Shown: positions 7,531 to 16,464, counted from the first letter of the stretch. The stretch is DNA of 64,000 nt from CAJXZP01 sp963974475 (GCA_963974475.1 CAXBCR010000017.1:1-64000), one strand, 5' to 3'. Numbers and translations: made by a program. Notes: generated by a model not told the origin, from the letters alone.

Positions 7531-9513
7531 CTAAATAATGTTTAAATATGAAACAATGGCTATTCCAATAACAAACAGGATGGCATACAGCAAATAATGC
7601 TGAATATTTCCGGTTTGAAATACCGCTATTCGACTCATGAAAAAGTGTAATTTTTTGGTCGGGTTAGTTATCAAATTGCTTTCAAAAACATCGGTACTAT
7701 GCGTATGAAAGGTAACATGGTCTGGAAACATGACATCTTTTTCAATGGGTTTGAAATCTTTTTTTATTCCCACCAAATACTTTCCTTTTCGTGCTATATA
7801 ATCTGCATAAGAGGTAGCGGTATATTGAACCACAGCGGGATTTCCTCCTGTATAACCACATCCCCAGGTTGGGCCAATAACCACTTTTTTGTTTTTAGAT
7901 AATACATGCCGGATGTAAAAAAGAATACCGGAAAATGCCACTAGAATTAGCATAACCGTAGACACATGAGTCATAGTGTCAACCATATTAGTTAAACCAG
8001 AAGTATCGGGCACGAAAGTGCCTACCAAACTTTGAAGTGGTGTGATGATAAGCATAGGAAACAATCCGATAACTAGAATGAAAACGGTTATCAAACCTTG
8101 GGGAAGTAACATATCCCATGAAACCTCGGTGGCGTGATTTGGTTTATCGCTTCTAGGGGTACCTAAAAAGATAATGCTAAATACCTTCGTGAAACAATAA
8201 ACAGCCAATCCACCAATAGCTACCAAAGCAACCACTGCTCCTAATATGTAAACACTTTGCAGCACGTCATTAGAAGAAAAAGATTGGAAAAGCCCAGAGT
8301 AAATCAAAAATTCAGAAATAAAACCATTGAATATAGGAAGGCCTGAAATAGCTAATGCTCCAATGAGAAAGAAAATGGCGGTATAAGGCATCTTTTTCAT
8401 CAACCCACCTAATTCTTCGATGTTTCGGGTGTGGGTTTGCTGGTATACGCTTCCAGCCGAATAAAATAACAACGATTTGAATAACGAATGATTTAGCACA
8501 TGCAGTAATCCTCCTGCAAATCCTAAACTAGATAAAATATAATTGTTGAGCGCTAATCCAATTACGCCAACGCCAATGCCAATCCCAATAATGCCAATAT
8601 TTTCGATACTATGATAGGCTAAAAGTTGTTTGAAATCATGTTGTACAATGGCTAAAATCACCCCAACCAAACCCGAAATGACCGAAATAACTAAAATGAA
8701 AATACCAATGGCGAGTAAGTCTGTATGGATATAGGTGAGCACACGTAGGATACCGTAAATTCCCATTTTAATCATCACACCACTCATTACGCCAGAAATA
8801 TGAGATGGGGCAGAAGGATGGGCATGAGGTAGCCAGGTGTGTAAAGGAATGAGTCCAGCTTTGGTACCAAACCCGATAAAAAATATGAGGAACAATGGAA
8901 AAGCAGAATGCGATGAAAAATATGTTGTAAGACTCTCAAATCCTAAAGGTTCTCCGGATGCCAAACTGCTGATTACAAATGCTAAAATGAGAAAAAACAA
9001 GGCGATATGCATTTGAATAATAAATTTAATACCAGCCGATTTGTTTTCCTTTTTTTCGGATTCAAATACAATTAAAAAGAATGTGCTTACCGACATGAGT
9101 TCCCAAGCCATCAGGAAGCTAATTCCATCGCGTAACATCACCACCATTAACATGGATATGTAGAGTACAAGGAAATTAAAATAATGCCAAGCCAGTTCAA
9201 TTTTGGTTCGGGTTAGTTGATAGGGTTTTAGATAACCCTTAGCGTATAAAGTGCCCGTAAAAACAGTTAGATTAATGACAAAAATGAAGAACACCGAAAG
9301 TGGGTCAAGGACTAAATGGACTTCTCCTAAAACCCAATTAAACAATTTAAAATCGGATGGTTGAAAGTTATATAGGCTATTAAAAGAGTAAAAACTAGTG
9401 GTCACAAATATGGCTAGTTGGGTAGTTAGCATTACCCGATACTGCCATTTCTTAGAAACCAAAAACAAGATAATCAGTAAACTACCTAATCCAATAAAAA
9501 TAGATTCTTTCAT
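7531..9513 (-). CDS. Ehr membrane subunit, HyfB/NuoL-like antiporter
   Basis: First gene of the operon. The 660-residue product is a proton_antipo_M protein with about 15 or 16 hydrophobic segments; WELMSVSTFFLIVFES and the LPHAHPSAPSHISGVMSGVMIKMGIYG loop are typical of HyfB. The last 120 residues form a soluble stretch (VIGPTWGCGYTGGNP...) plus a terminal helix, also as in HyfB/HycC. It probably translocates H+ or Na+. Upstream lie 255 non-coding bases shared with a divergent ACT-domain gene, so the operon promoter must be there, although I could not pick a convincing one. Confidence 0.88.
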   Translation of the reverse strand: MKESIFIGLGSLLIILFLVSKKWQYRVMLTTQLAIFVTTSFYSFNSLYNFQPSDFKLFNWVLGEVHLVLDPLSVFFIFVINLTVFTGTLYAKGYLKPYQLTRTKIELAWHYFNFLVLYISMLMVVMLRDGISFLMAWELMSVSTFFLIVFESEKKENKSAGIKFIIQMHIALFFLILAFVISSLASGEPLGFESLTTYFSSHSAFPLFLIFFIGFGTKAGLIPLHTWLPHAHPSAPSHISGVMSGVMIKMGIYGILRVLTYIHTDLLAIGIFILVISVISGLVGVILAIVQHDFKQLLAYHSIENIGIIGIGIGVGVIGLALNNYILSSLGFAGGLLHVLNHSLFKSLLFYSAGSVYQQTHTRNIEELGGLMKKMPYTAIFFLIGALAISGLPIFNGFISEFLIYSGLFQSFSSNDVLQSVYILGAVVALVAIGGLAVYCFTKVFSIIFLGTPRSDKPNHATEVSWDMLLPQGLITVFILVIGLFPMLIITPLQSLVGTFVPDTSGLTNMVDTMTHVSTVMLILVAFSGILFYIRHVLSKNKKVVIGPTWGCGYTGGNPAVVQYTATSYADYIARKGKYLVGIKKDFKPIEKDVMFPDHVTFHTHSTDVFESNLITNPTKKLHFFMSRIAVFQTGNIQHYLLYAILFVIGIAIVSYLNII

Positions 9514-9716
9514 AATTTATCATCAAAAAATAATGGGTTAAATACATTTGTTCGTACTGTAGGACTGTTCAAAGTTGGGATTTTTTTTGAAACCTGCAAG
9601 GAAGTCTTATTGCTATAATCGGTTTTTTTATGAACTGATGAATGGATCCAGTTCCTCGTCAAATGCTAAATAATTATTAATTCGCAAATTGTTTCTTCAT
9701 AGTGCAAACCGTGTCA

Positions 9717-9748
9717 CTTGGCTATGGCGGTGTGAAGGGTTAATTTCG
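9717..9748 (+). promoter_or_regulatory. Putative promoter of the ACT-domain gene
   Basis: CTTG at 9717-9720, a 20-base spacer, and TAATTTCG at 9741-9748 (seven of eight matches to the Bacteroidota -7 consensus TAnnTTTG). The start codon follows 20 bases later. The same CTTG/TAATTTCG pair occurs before the MazG-like gene at 40698. Confidence 0.5.
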
Positions 9749-9768
9749 CTCACAAAACATAGAATTAA

Positions 9769-10167
9769 ATGGCTGGAGAAACGAATTTATCTGAATTAAT
9801 AAAAGGAATGACGCCAAAACTGAATGGGGGAGAATATGTTTTTTCGACTGTAAAAGATGTGCATAAAATTGACCGACTGAATACGATTTGTGAATTTAAG
9901 GAAAGGGAAGGAACCACGATTGTTATAGCGAAAGAGAAAGCAGATGAACTTAATTTGAATTACGATTATGTAGCTGCTTGGATTACTCTTACGGTGCATT
10001 CATCGCTGGATGCGATTGGGTTGACCGCCCTGTTTTCAACCGAATTGGCAAAAAATAATATTAGTTGTAATGTAATGGCAGGGTATTATCACGACCATAT
10101 TTTCGTAGCTAAAAACGATTCCGACAAAGCAATGGAAGTATTGATGGAATTATCTAAAAACCAATAA
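9769..10167 (+). CDS. ACT domain-containing protein (ACT_3-like)
   Basis: The 132-residue protein resembles the ACT_3/ACT_7 family: an N-terminal segment [19 protein letters not shown], a middle with [43 protein letters not shown], and a C-terminal helix. ACT domains normally bind small ligands such as amino acids, but the ligand here is unknown. It is monocistronic and divergent from the Ehr operon. A promoter candidate sits just upstream. Confidence 0.75.
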   Translation: MAGETNLSELIKGMTPKLNGGEYVFSTVKDVHKIDRLNTICEFKEREGTTIVIAKEKADELNLNYDYVAAWITLTVHSSLDAIGLTALFSTELAKNNISCNVMAGYYHDHIFVAKNDSDKAMEVLMELSKNQ

Positions 10168-10563
10168 TGGGTTGGAATTATTTGGTAGGTGGGTTGGGAG
10201 CCTTGAAACTGCCAAAGTCTTGCTCATATTTGAAGGCGGTTGAATTGAACTTGTACTGAAAACCATATTTAATAACTACTAAAATGAAAAAAGAACTAAT
10301 TAACTTTCAGCAACCCTAATGGTATCATTTACTTCCTATAGTGAAATTAAATCCCATTTGCTAAGGCTTAGGTAAAAAGGGTATGCTTAACGTATATTTG
10401 GGAAATGGAATATGCTTTTGGTTGTAATTAAAGAAGGACTTTACAAACGCTAATAACTGCTGAAATGGTATCCCAAAAAAATAAATTATAAATAATCAAA
10501 TAACCAATAGATACACAAAAGGTAACGGAAAAGCCAATTACCTAAAACCATAATTTCAGAACA
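10168..10563. other. Intergenic stretch, nothing recognised
   Basis: 396 AT-rich bases without an ORF of credible length, RNA signature or strong hairpin. An 11-codon frame near 10284 is too short to support. Confidence 0.5.
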
Positions 10564-11352
10564 ATGACCGAAATAGATAACTCTACGAAAGACTTAAAAT
10601 TTTATTCCAACAAATCCATTGGTTTATCTACTTTTTTAGGTGGACCATTGGCCGCAGGCTACCTGATTAGAGAAAACTACCGAAGCTTAAACAAACCAGA
10701 TGAAGGTACTAAAGCGATGTATGCAGGTATTATAGCTACTATAGTGATATTTGGCGGCATTTTCATGATTCCTGACGCTGTTATGGACAAATTACCAAAT
10801 CAAATATTTCCGGCTATTTACACCAGTATCATTTACCTCATTGTAGAGAAAATTCATGGGCCTCTATTAAAGCAACATGAAGAAAACGGATATACCTTTT
10901 ATTCGGGTTGGAAAGCCGCTGGAGTGGGGGGAGTTTCTTTAGTGTTTATGGTGGCCGGTATTTTTGGATTTGCGTATTTTTCTACCGATAATGAAGTGTA
11001 TGAAAAATATGATATAGAAATAGCTCGGTTTGCTAAAAACGAAACGGAAACCCTCGTGTTTTTTGACCATTTAACCACCCAAAAGGACAAATCGCTTATC
11101 AGAGAGTTAAATAATATTACCATTCCAAAATGGGAAGAAAATCTGACTATCATTAAAAACTTGAATAATATCAAAGATTTACCCATCGAACTTGTAGAAC
11201 AAAACAAGGTGTTGCTTGCCTATGCAGAATTACGTATAAAAGCATTTACTCTTTTTGAAAAAGCCATTCGTGAGGAATCGACTCAATACAATTCCGAGAT
11301 TGAAAAAATTAATTCAGAAATAGAGGCAATCCTTGCTAAGATGGGAGTGTGA
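10564..11352 (+). CDS. Membrane protein of unknown function
   Basis: The 262-residue product is not recognised. Residues about 15-30 hold GLSTFLGGPLAAGYLI, followed by three likely transmembrane segments at about 50-66 (AGIIATIVIFGGIFMI), 77-92 and 116-140 (GVGGVSLVFMVAGIFGFAYF). The C-terminal 120 residues are soluble and helical, ending in a coiled-coil-like EIEKINSEIEAILAKM. The layout (membrane anchor plus helical cytosolic or periplasmic tail) suggests a sensing or scaffolding role, which is a guess. It lies 37 bp upstream of the oxidoreductase gene and may share its transcript. Confidence 0.7.
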   Translation: MTEIDNSTKDLKFYSNKSIGLSTFLGGPLAAGYLIRENYRSLNKPDEGTKAMYAGIIATIVIFGGIFMIPDAVMDKLPNQIFPAIYTSIIYLIVEKIHGPLLKQHEENGYTFYSGWKAAGVGGVSLVFMVAGIFGFAYFSTDNEVYEKYDIEIARFAKNETETLVFFDHLTTQKDKSLIRELNNITIPKWEENLTIIKNLNNIKDLPIELVEQNKVLLAYAELRIKAFTLFEKAIREESTQYNSEIEKINSEIEAILAKMGV

Positions 11353-11389
11353 GACCCTAATTTGAAGTAAATAGTATTTAAACAAAAAA

Positions 11390-12358
11390 ATGAAAGCAGC
11401 GGTAACAGTAAAAGCAGGAAATCCAAATGTGATTGAAATAAGGGACGTAGCCATGCCTCAAACCAAAACAGGTTGGGTATTGATTGAGGTGAAGGCCTTT
11501 GGTTTAAACCGTTCAGAATTATTTACCCGTAGAGGCGACTCCGAAGGGGTGGTGTTTCCGCGAATTCAAGGAATAGAATGCGTGGGGATTGTACACGATG
11601 ACTCATCTAATACGTATCAAAAGGGACAGCAAGTAGCGGCTATAATGGGCGGAATGGGTCGGTTTTTTGATGGTGGTTACGCAGCCTATATTTCGGCTCC
11701 ATTGGCTATTATATTTCCTTTTAAAAGTAATTTGCCGTGGGAAGTACTTGGTGCCATTCCCGAAATGTTTCAAACCGTGTCCGGTTCATTGCAACAGGCA
11801 TTAGAAATTGAACCGGGGGAGACCTTACTAATTCGAGGCGGGACTTCTTCCATTGGGATGCTAGCTTGTCAGTTAGCTAAAAGCAAAGGGCTCACCGTGA
11901 TGGCAACCACCCGAAATAGCGCTAAAAAACAAGTGCTCCTAGATAATGGTGCGGACCATGTAATAATAGATAACGGAAGCGTTTCGCAACAAGTGCGAAC
12001 GGTTTATCCCGATGGGGTTAATAAAGTGCTAGAACTTATAGGCACGCGCACATTAAAAGATTCGCTACAGTGCATTGCCCCAAAAGGTATGGTGTGTATG
12101 ACGGGCATTTTAGGCAATGAGTGGACCATGAAAGAATTTACGCCAATGGGCGATATTCCGTCTTTAGGAAGGCTAACCGTGTATATGGGCGACTCCGAAA
12201 ATTTGTCGAAAGAATTGCTTCAAGATTTTATGGATGAGGTGGCCCGGGGCAACATCCAAATAAGGAGAGATAAAACCTTTTCGTTGGACGAAGTGGCGGA
12301 AGCGCATCAATATGTGGAAGACAATAAGGCGAGTGGTAAAATTGTGGTGGTAGTGTAG
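11390..12358 (+). CDS. Zinc-independent MDR-family quinone/alcohol oxidoreductase
   Basis: The 322-residue enzyme belongs to the medium-chain dehydrogenase/reductase superfamily. The N-terminal GroES-like part carries KAFGLNRSELFTRRGDS and IQGIECVGIV; the Rossmann part carries LLIRGGTSSIGMLACQLAKSKGLTVMATTRN (about 145-175) for NAD(P)H binding. The structural-zinc cysteine cluster is absent, which places it with the quinone oxidoreductase/zeta-crystallin-like members. It probably reduces quinones or enals with NADPH; the substrate cannot be read from sequence. Confidence 0.8.
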   Translation: MKAAVTVKAGNPNVIEIRDVAMPQTKTGWVLIEVKAFGLNRSELFTRRGDSEGVVFPRIQGIECVGIVHDDSSNTYQKGQQVAAIMGGMGRFFDGGYAAYISAPLAIIFPFKSNLPWEVLGAIPEMFQTVSGSLQQALEIEPGETLLIRGGTSSIGMLACQLAKSKGLTVMATTRNSAKKQVLLDNGADHVIIDNGSVSQQVRTVYPDGVNKVLELIGTRTLKDSLQCIAPKGMVCMTGILGNEWTMKEFTPMGDIPSLGRLTVYMGDSENLSKELLQDFMDEVARGNIQIRRDKTFSLDEVAEAHQYVEDNKASGKIVVVV

Positions 12359-12738
12359 CGTGTTTGGTTTAACTATTTATAAATTAATGCTTTTAGTTTT
12401 GGCTAAAATATATTTTAGTAGTGTGTAATAGTGCTAAATAGCGCTTTTATGCTGCTATAGAACGCTAAATTTGGTATCGCTAATTAATAATGGAAATTTA
12501 AAGTGGATTGCAATTATTCTCAGAGTTAAGATGCGTTTTCTAGAGAATAATTTCTAAATCAAAGGACGCTATATTTTGAAATATAATTAGTAATGATTAC
12601 GGTTTGTTCCGTTTTAAGGCGTCTGAATTTTTTGTACCGAACCCGACATAAACCCTCATTCCATGCTAAAAGAGAGGTGGGTTCGCCAACAACCTTTTAC
12701 TATTGTTTCATCAAATTAGGTTTTTAAAACTTGAAACC
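12359..12738. other. Intergenic stretch, nothing recognised
   Basis: About 380 AT-rich bases between the oxidoreductase and the barrel protein. No ORF, RNA or clear terminator hairpin is visible. Confidence 0.5.
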
Positions 12739-13245
12739 ATGAAACATTTATTCATTCTTATTTTAGCAACTATTTCATTTGGCGGATTTACGCAAGAAAA
12801 ATCGGATATTGAAAATTCAGAAACCAACTTTCATCATTGCTATTACCCCGAAAACTCGGTAACGATTGGCGTGGGAAGTACCTATTCGTTTAAACTGAAT
12901 ACGGTAGGCGTAAATACCCGTGTGTATTACAATGTGGGAGAGAAATGGTGTTTTGGACCTGAGTTTTCGTATGTAGAAGGCAGTGAAGAAACCTTATATG
13001 ACATGAGTTTTATAGGGCACTACATTATTGAAACGCCTTTGGTTGGAATATATCCAGTAGTAGGTGGAAATTATAGCATCGAAAAGAGTGAGGATAATTC
13101 CATAAGCGCATTTGGGATTGTGTTTGGTGGGGGCGTTCATCGTAATTTTAAGAATTTTACGGTTTTCGGAGAATATACGCATATTCAAAGCCAGCTTCAA
13201 GATGATTTTGTAAGTTTGGGATTAATGTTCACCGTTGATAAATGA
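12739..13245 (+). CDS. Small exported beta-barrel-like protein
   Basis: From the Met at 12739 the product has 168 residues and a clean Sec signal peptide (MKHLFILILATISFGGFTQ); an earlier in-frame Met at 12703 would bury it. The mature part alternates hydrophobic and polar residues and ends in LGLMFTV before DK, as in small outer-membrane barrels (OmpW/porin-like size). Specific family not recognised. It lies 10 bp before the YjeF_N gene, which hints at co-transcription with the Rieske-TPP enzyme. Confidence 0.7.
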   Translation: MKHLFILILATISFGGFTQEKSDIENSETNFHHCYYPENSVTIGVGSTYSFKLNTVGVNTRVYYNVGEKWCFGPEFSYVEGSEETLYDMSFIGHYIIETPLVGIYPVVGGNYSIEKSEDNSISAFGIVFGGGVHRNFKNFTVFGEYTHIQSQLQDDFVSLGLMFTVDK

Positions 13246-13255
13246 GAGCGTAATA

Positions 13256-13951
13256 ATGAATAGTATCGCCATCGATTTTCCTATATCAAAAGCCTTGGAG
13301 TTAGCCGATTTTAAAGCCATGGACTATTATGCGGTAGCGAATTACGATTTACCCATCGAACTCATGATGGAAAACGCAGGTTTGCAGTTAGCTCAATTAG
13401 TCGCATCGGTAGTTTCAAAAAAACAGCCCATTAAAATTGGAATAGGCAATGGCAACAATGGTGGCGGGGGACTCGTAGCAGCGCGTAGGTTAGCCGCTTG
13501 GGGTTACACGGTCTATTTGGATGTGTTTACCGAGCTCACCAAAGAACTACCATTAAAACAGCTAAATCGCGCATTGAAAATGGGCACGATACGGGATGAG
13601 GTGCATAACCCCATTCAAAATCCAGCAGTTTGGGTAGATGCTTATTTAGGGTTTTCGCAGCGCTTACCCTTAAGTGATTCTTTAACCCAAATTATTACCG
13701 AAGCCAATGACAGCGCAGCCATTCGGATAGCATTGGATATTCCAACGGGTTACTTAGGAGATTCCAATTCACCTTATTTTAAGGCACATAAAGTCCTAAC
13801 TTTAGCTGCTCCAAAAAGAATTTTATTCGGTTTGAGTACCGATACGGAAATATATGTAGCTGATTTAGGGATACCTAAAGCGGTGTATGAAAAATTCGGG
13901 CTAGAGATACTGCCCTTTGACACGAACAATAGTATTAAACTGAATCGATAA
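13256..13951 (+). CDS. YjeF_N-domain protein (NAD(P)H-hydrate epimerase-like), degenerate active site
   Basis: The 231-residue product is a lone YjeF_N domain: MENAGLQLAQLV, then the phosphate-binding GNGNNGGGGLVAARRLAAWGYTV, then ALDIPTGYLGDSN. In true NAD(P)H-hydrate epimerases the loop reads NNGGDG, and the Asp is an active-site residue; here it is Gly. The C-terminal ADP-hydrate dehydratase half found in bacterial Nnr is absent. It is therefore probably not the housekeeping repair enzyme. It starts 10 bp after the barrel gene and ends 4 bp before the Rieske-TPP gene, so a partnership with that enzyme is likely by inference. An upstream Met at 13235 would overlap the previous gene. Confidence 0.78.
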   Translation: MNSIAIDFPISKALELADFKAMDYYAVANYDLPIELMMENAGLQLAQLVASVVSKKQPIKIGIGNGNNGGGGLVAARRLAAWGYTVYLDVFTELTKELPLKQLNRALKMGTIRDEVHNPIQNPAVWVDAYLGFSQRLPLSDSLTQIITEANDSAAIRIALDIPTGYLGDSNSPYFKAHKVLTLAAPKRILFGLSTDTEIYVADLGIPKAVYEKFGLEILPFDTNNSIKLNR

Positions 13952-13955
13952 AAAT

Positions 13956-15902
13956 ATGAGTAATAAAAAGGTTTGGTACAAGGTACTGGAAGATAAAAAC
14001 GAACTGCCTAATGGTAGAGTAATGACCGTTACGGCTGGCCACAAAGGGGTTTGTTTAACTCATTTTGAAGGAAATTACTATGCGCTTGAAAACAAGTGTC
14101 CGCACCAAGGTGGCCCGTTGGGCGAAGGGAGTATTGAAAACGGAATGTTACGTTGTCCGTGGCATGGCTGGGATTTTCATCCATGTGGCGGTTCGGCCGA
14201 AGGCTTTGATGATGGACTTCCATCTTACGAGTTAAAAGTGGATGGCGATGCAATTTTTGTGGGTATTGAAAAGGAAAAAGCCCATGAAGACACCATTTCT
14301 GATGTAATGGCGCAAACCATGGTCAACTGGGGAATTAACCGTGTTTTCGGAATGGTGGGGCACTCTAACCTTGGAATGGCAGACGCTTTAAAACGTCAGG
14401 AACAAAAAGGAAACTTGAAATTTATTGGAATCCGTCATGAGGGAGCTGCCGCATTTGCCGCTTCGGCTTATGGGAAATTGACTGGAAAACCTGCGGCTTG
14501 TTTTGCCATTGCTGGACCGGGTTCTACTAATATGTTTACCGGTTTGTGGGACGCAAAAGTAGATAGAGCGCCCATCTTAGCTTTAACAGGGCAAGTAGCT
14601 ACGCAAGTTGTGGGTACTGGAAATTTCCAAGAAGTTGATTTGGTACGTGCATTTGATTCGGTGGCGGCATTTAATCATCGGGTAGAGCATCAAAGCAAAC
14701 ACAGCGAGTTGATGGGTTTAGCCATTAAACATGCGATAATTAATAGAGATGTATCGCACTTAACGTTTCCAGACGAGGTGCAAGATTTGACTGCGGCTAT
14801 AGATACGGAGATTGGCTCACCCGAATACCGCATAACGCCTATGACCATTGCGCCCCCAAAAGAACCTTTTGAAAAGGCGTTGGGAATGCTAAATGAAGCC
14901 AAACGCCCCGTAATGGTGGTGGGGCATGGCGCACGTTTTCACATGAAAGAAGTGATTGCTTTGGCTGATAAAATGAACTGTCCGGTATTAACCACTTTTA
15001 AAGCGAAGGGTCAAATATCCGACCATCATCCATTGGGTTGTGGCGTTTTAGGACGTAGCGGAACGCCTGTGGCATCTTGGTTTATGAACGAATCTGACGT
15101 GCTATTAGTCATTGGCGCATCGTTTTCTAACCATACTGGAATTACGCCTAAGAAACCAACTATTCAAATAGATTTTGACCCATTGGCTTTGAGCAAATTC
15201 CACGCGGTGGATGCCGCAGTATGGGGAGAGATTTCAGTTACTGTGGGACTGTTGAATGAAAACCTTTCGCAGTACGCCAACAAAGTGAATCAAGCCCCTG
15301 AAATAGCAGTGCGTTGGGATATTTGGAAAAGAGAAAAACAAAAACGATTAAAAGAAAATAGAGGCGAGGGCGTGAGTTCCATAGCCGTCTTTGACGCGTT
15401 AAATAAAACGGCTCCCGATAACGCGGTGATGTGTGTAGATGTTGGGAATAATGCCTATTCGTTCGGAAGGTATTTTGAGAGTAAAAACCACACATTTTTG
15501 ATGTCGGGTTACTTGGGTTCAATCGGATTTGCATTACCCGCAGCGTTGGGTTCTTGGGCAGCGGTAGGGAACGACCGTCCCATAATTGCCGTAGCTGGTG
15601 ATGGTGGATTTTGTCAATACCTAGCTGAAGTGACTACTGCCGTAAAATACAATATGCCAATTAAGATTATCGTGCTCAACAATAATGAGTTAGGTAAAAT
15701 ATCGAAAGAGCAAAGAGCCGGAGAATTTGATGTATGGGCAACCGATTTGGTGAATCCCAACTTTGCGGAATACGCTACGGGTTGTGGTGCTTTGGGTATT
15801 AAAGTAACGGACAAAAAGGATTTACAAAGCGCCATGAAACAGTTGTTTGCGCATGATGGACCTGGATTGTTGGAAATTAGTACGGATGTGAAGTTGATTT
15901 AA
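13956..15902 (+). CDS. Rieske [2Fe-2S] domain fused to TPP-dependent enzyme
   Basis: The 648-residue protein has an N-terminal Rieske ferredoxin domain (about 5-105) with CPH (C48, H50) and CPWH (C67, H70). It is followed by a complete thiamine-diphosphate enzyme of the pyruvate oxidase/acetolactate synthase family (about 115-648). Visible signatures are RHEGAAAFAASAYGKLTG (the Glu that activates TPP), AGPGSTNMFTGLWDA, and the TPP-Mg motif AGDGGF...NNNELG. A Rieske cluster could pass electrons from the TPP intermediate, as in an oxidoreductase or acceptor-linked decarboxylase. It is encoded directly after the YjeF_N protein and ends at a bidirectional terminator. The substrate is unknown. Confidence 0.88.
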   Translation: MSNKKVWYKVLEDKNELPNGRVMTVTAGHKGVCLTHFEGNYYALENKCPHQGGPLGEGSIENGMLRCPWHGWDFHPCGGSAEGFDDGLPSYELKVDGDAIFVGIEKEKAHEDTISDVMAQTMVNWGINRVFGMVGHSNLGMADALKRQEQKGNLKFIGIRHEGAAAFAASAYGKLTGKPAACFAIAGPGSTNMFTGLWDAKVDRAPILALTGQVATQVVGTGNFQEVDLVRAFDSVAAFNHRVEHQSKHSELMGLAIKHAIINRDVSHLTFPDEVQDLTAAIDTEIGSPEYRITPMTIAPPKEPFEKALGMLNEAKRPVMVVGHGARFHMKEVIALADKMNCPVLTTFKAKGQISDHHPLGCGVLGRSGTPVASWFMNESDVLLVIGASFSNHTGITPKKPTIQIDFDPLALSKFHAVDAAVWGEISVTVGLLNENLSQYANKVNQAPEIAVRWDIWKREKQKRLKENRGEGVSSIAVFDALNKTAPDNAVMCVDVGNNAYSFGRYFESKNHTFLMSGYLGSIGFALPAALGSWAAVGNDRPIIAVAGDGGFCQYLAEVTTAVKYNMPIKIIVLNNNELGKISKEQRAGEFDVWATDLVNPNFAEYATGCGALGIKVTDKKDLQSAMKQLFAHDGPGLLEISTDVKLI

Positions 15903-15936
15903 TGAAATGAATCAACCCGAATAATAGAGCAAAAAA

Positions 15937-15964
15937 AAGGCTGAATAATTTAATATTCAGCCTT
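15937..15964. terminator. Bidirectional Rho-independent terminator
   Basis: Stem AAGGCTGAATA (15937-15947) pairs with TATTCAGCCTT (15954-15964), with A-runs on the left and T-rich sequence on the right. It separates the Rieske-TPP gene (plus) from the CGEGKC lipoprotein (minus) and can serve both. Confidence 0.85.
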
Positions 15965-15985
15965 TTAATATTTTATGTGATTGGA

Positions 15986-16351
15986 TTATTTGCCCTCTCC
16001 ACATTTACCTTCGCCACATTTGTGCTCGCCTTCAGCAGCTTCGGTAGCTTCAGCAGCATCACCTTCACCACATTTGCCTTCGCCACATTTCATTTCGCCA
16101 GCAGCAGAATCAGCATCAGTAGTTGCAGCATCGCCACATTTACCTTCGCCACATTTCATTTCGCCTTCAGCACTAGCATCTGCATCATCGTGAGCTTCTT
16201 CGCCCGCTTCTGCAGCTTCCTCAGCAGCTGGTTCAGCAGCAGCTTCAGTTGTTTCTTCGTGAGATTCTTCACCACCTCCACAAGAGGTTAATGTTACTGT
16301 TCCTGCGAAAAACATCGCAACAGCTACCATTGATAGTAATGTCTTTTTCAT
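15986..16351 (-). CDS. Lipoprotein with three CGEGKC modules (HvfA/bufferin-like metallophore candidate)
   Basis: The 121-residue product has a lipoprotein signal (LTSC, C24), then a low-complexity Ala/Glu/Asp stretch, then three modules KCGEGKCG at cysteine pairs 67/72, 89/94 and 112/117. The EGKCG motif is the hallmark of HvfA-type RiPP precursors, in which an MNIO (DUF692) enzyme with a partner protein modifies the cysteines to oxazolone/thioamide groups that bind copper. No MNIO or partner gene lies within this window. It may be modified by distant enzymes, act unmodified as a thiol metal buffer, or only look alike. Composition is strongly biased. It is monocistronic and convergent with the Rieske-TPP gene. 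Confidence 0.85.
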   Translation of the reverse strand: MKKTLLSMVAVAMFFAGTVTLTSCGGGEESHEETTEAAAEPAAEEAAEAGEEAHDDADASAEGEMKCGEGKCGDAATTDADSAAGEMKCGEGKCGEGDAAEATEAAEGEHKCGEGKCGEGK

Positions 16352-16464
16352 AATTAGTTGGATTTTGTTAATAATAGCGCAATTAACTGTTTTTTTTCAA
16401 ATTAGAAAAGCGATTGCAACTTTATTTAGTCAATATGCATTGTTAATAACCTTTTAGCTACGTT

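Noticed and set aside
2272..9513. Calling the operon an active H2-evolving NiFe hydrogenase or formate hydrogenlyase
   Set aside because: All four metal-binding cysteines of the large subunit and most small-subunit cluster ligands are missing.
2272..9513. Calling the operon respiratory complex I
   Set aside because: Gene order and subunit types (HyfB, C, E, F with fused NuoC-NuoD) match the hydrogenase-4 group; NuoA, NuoE, NuoF, NuoG, NuoI and NuoK-M sets are absent.
15986..16200. CRISPR or tandem-repeat array in the CGEGKC region
   Set aside because: The repetition follows codons of a coding sequence, with irregular spacing and no unique spacers.
15977..16291. Plus-strand frames rich in Ser, Phe, Thr and Ala
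   Set aside because: They are the antisense of the CGEGKC lipoprotein; the repeats belong to that gene, which has a lipobox and a terminator at its end.
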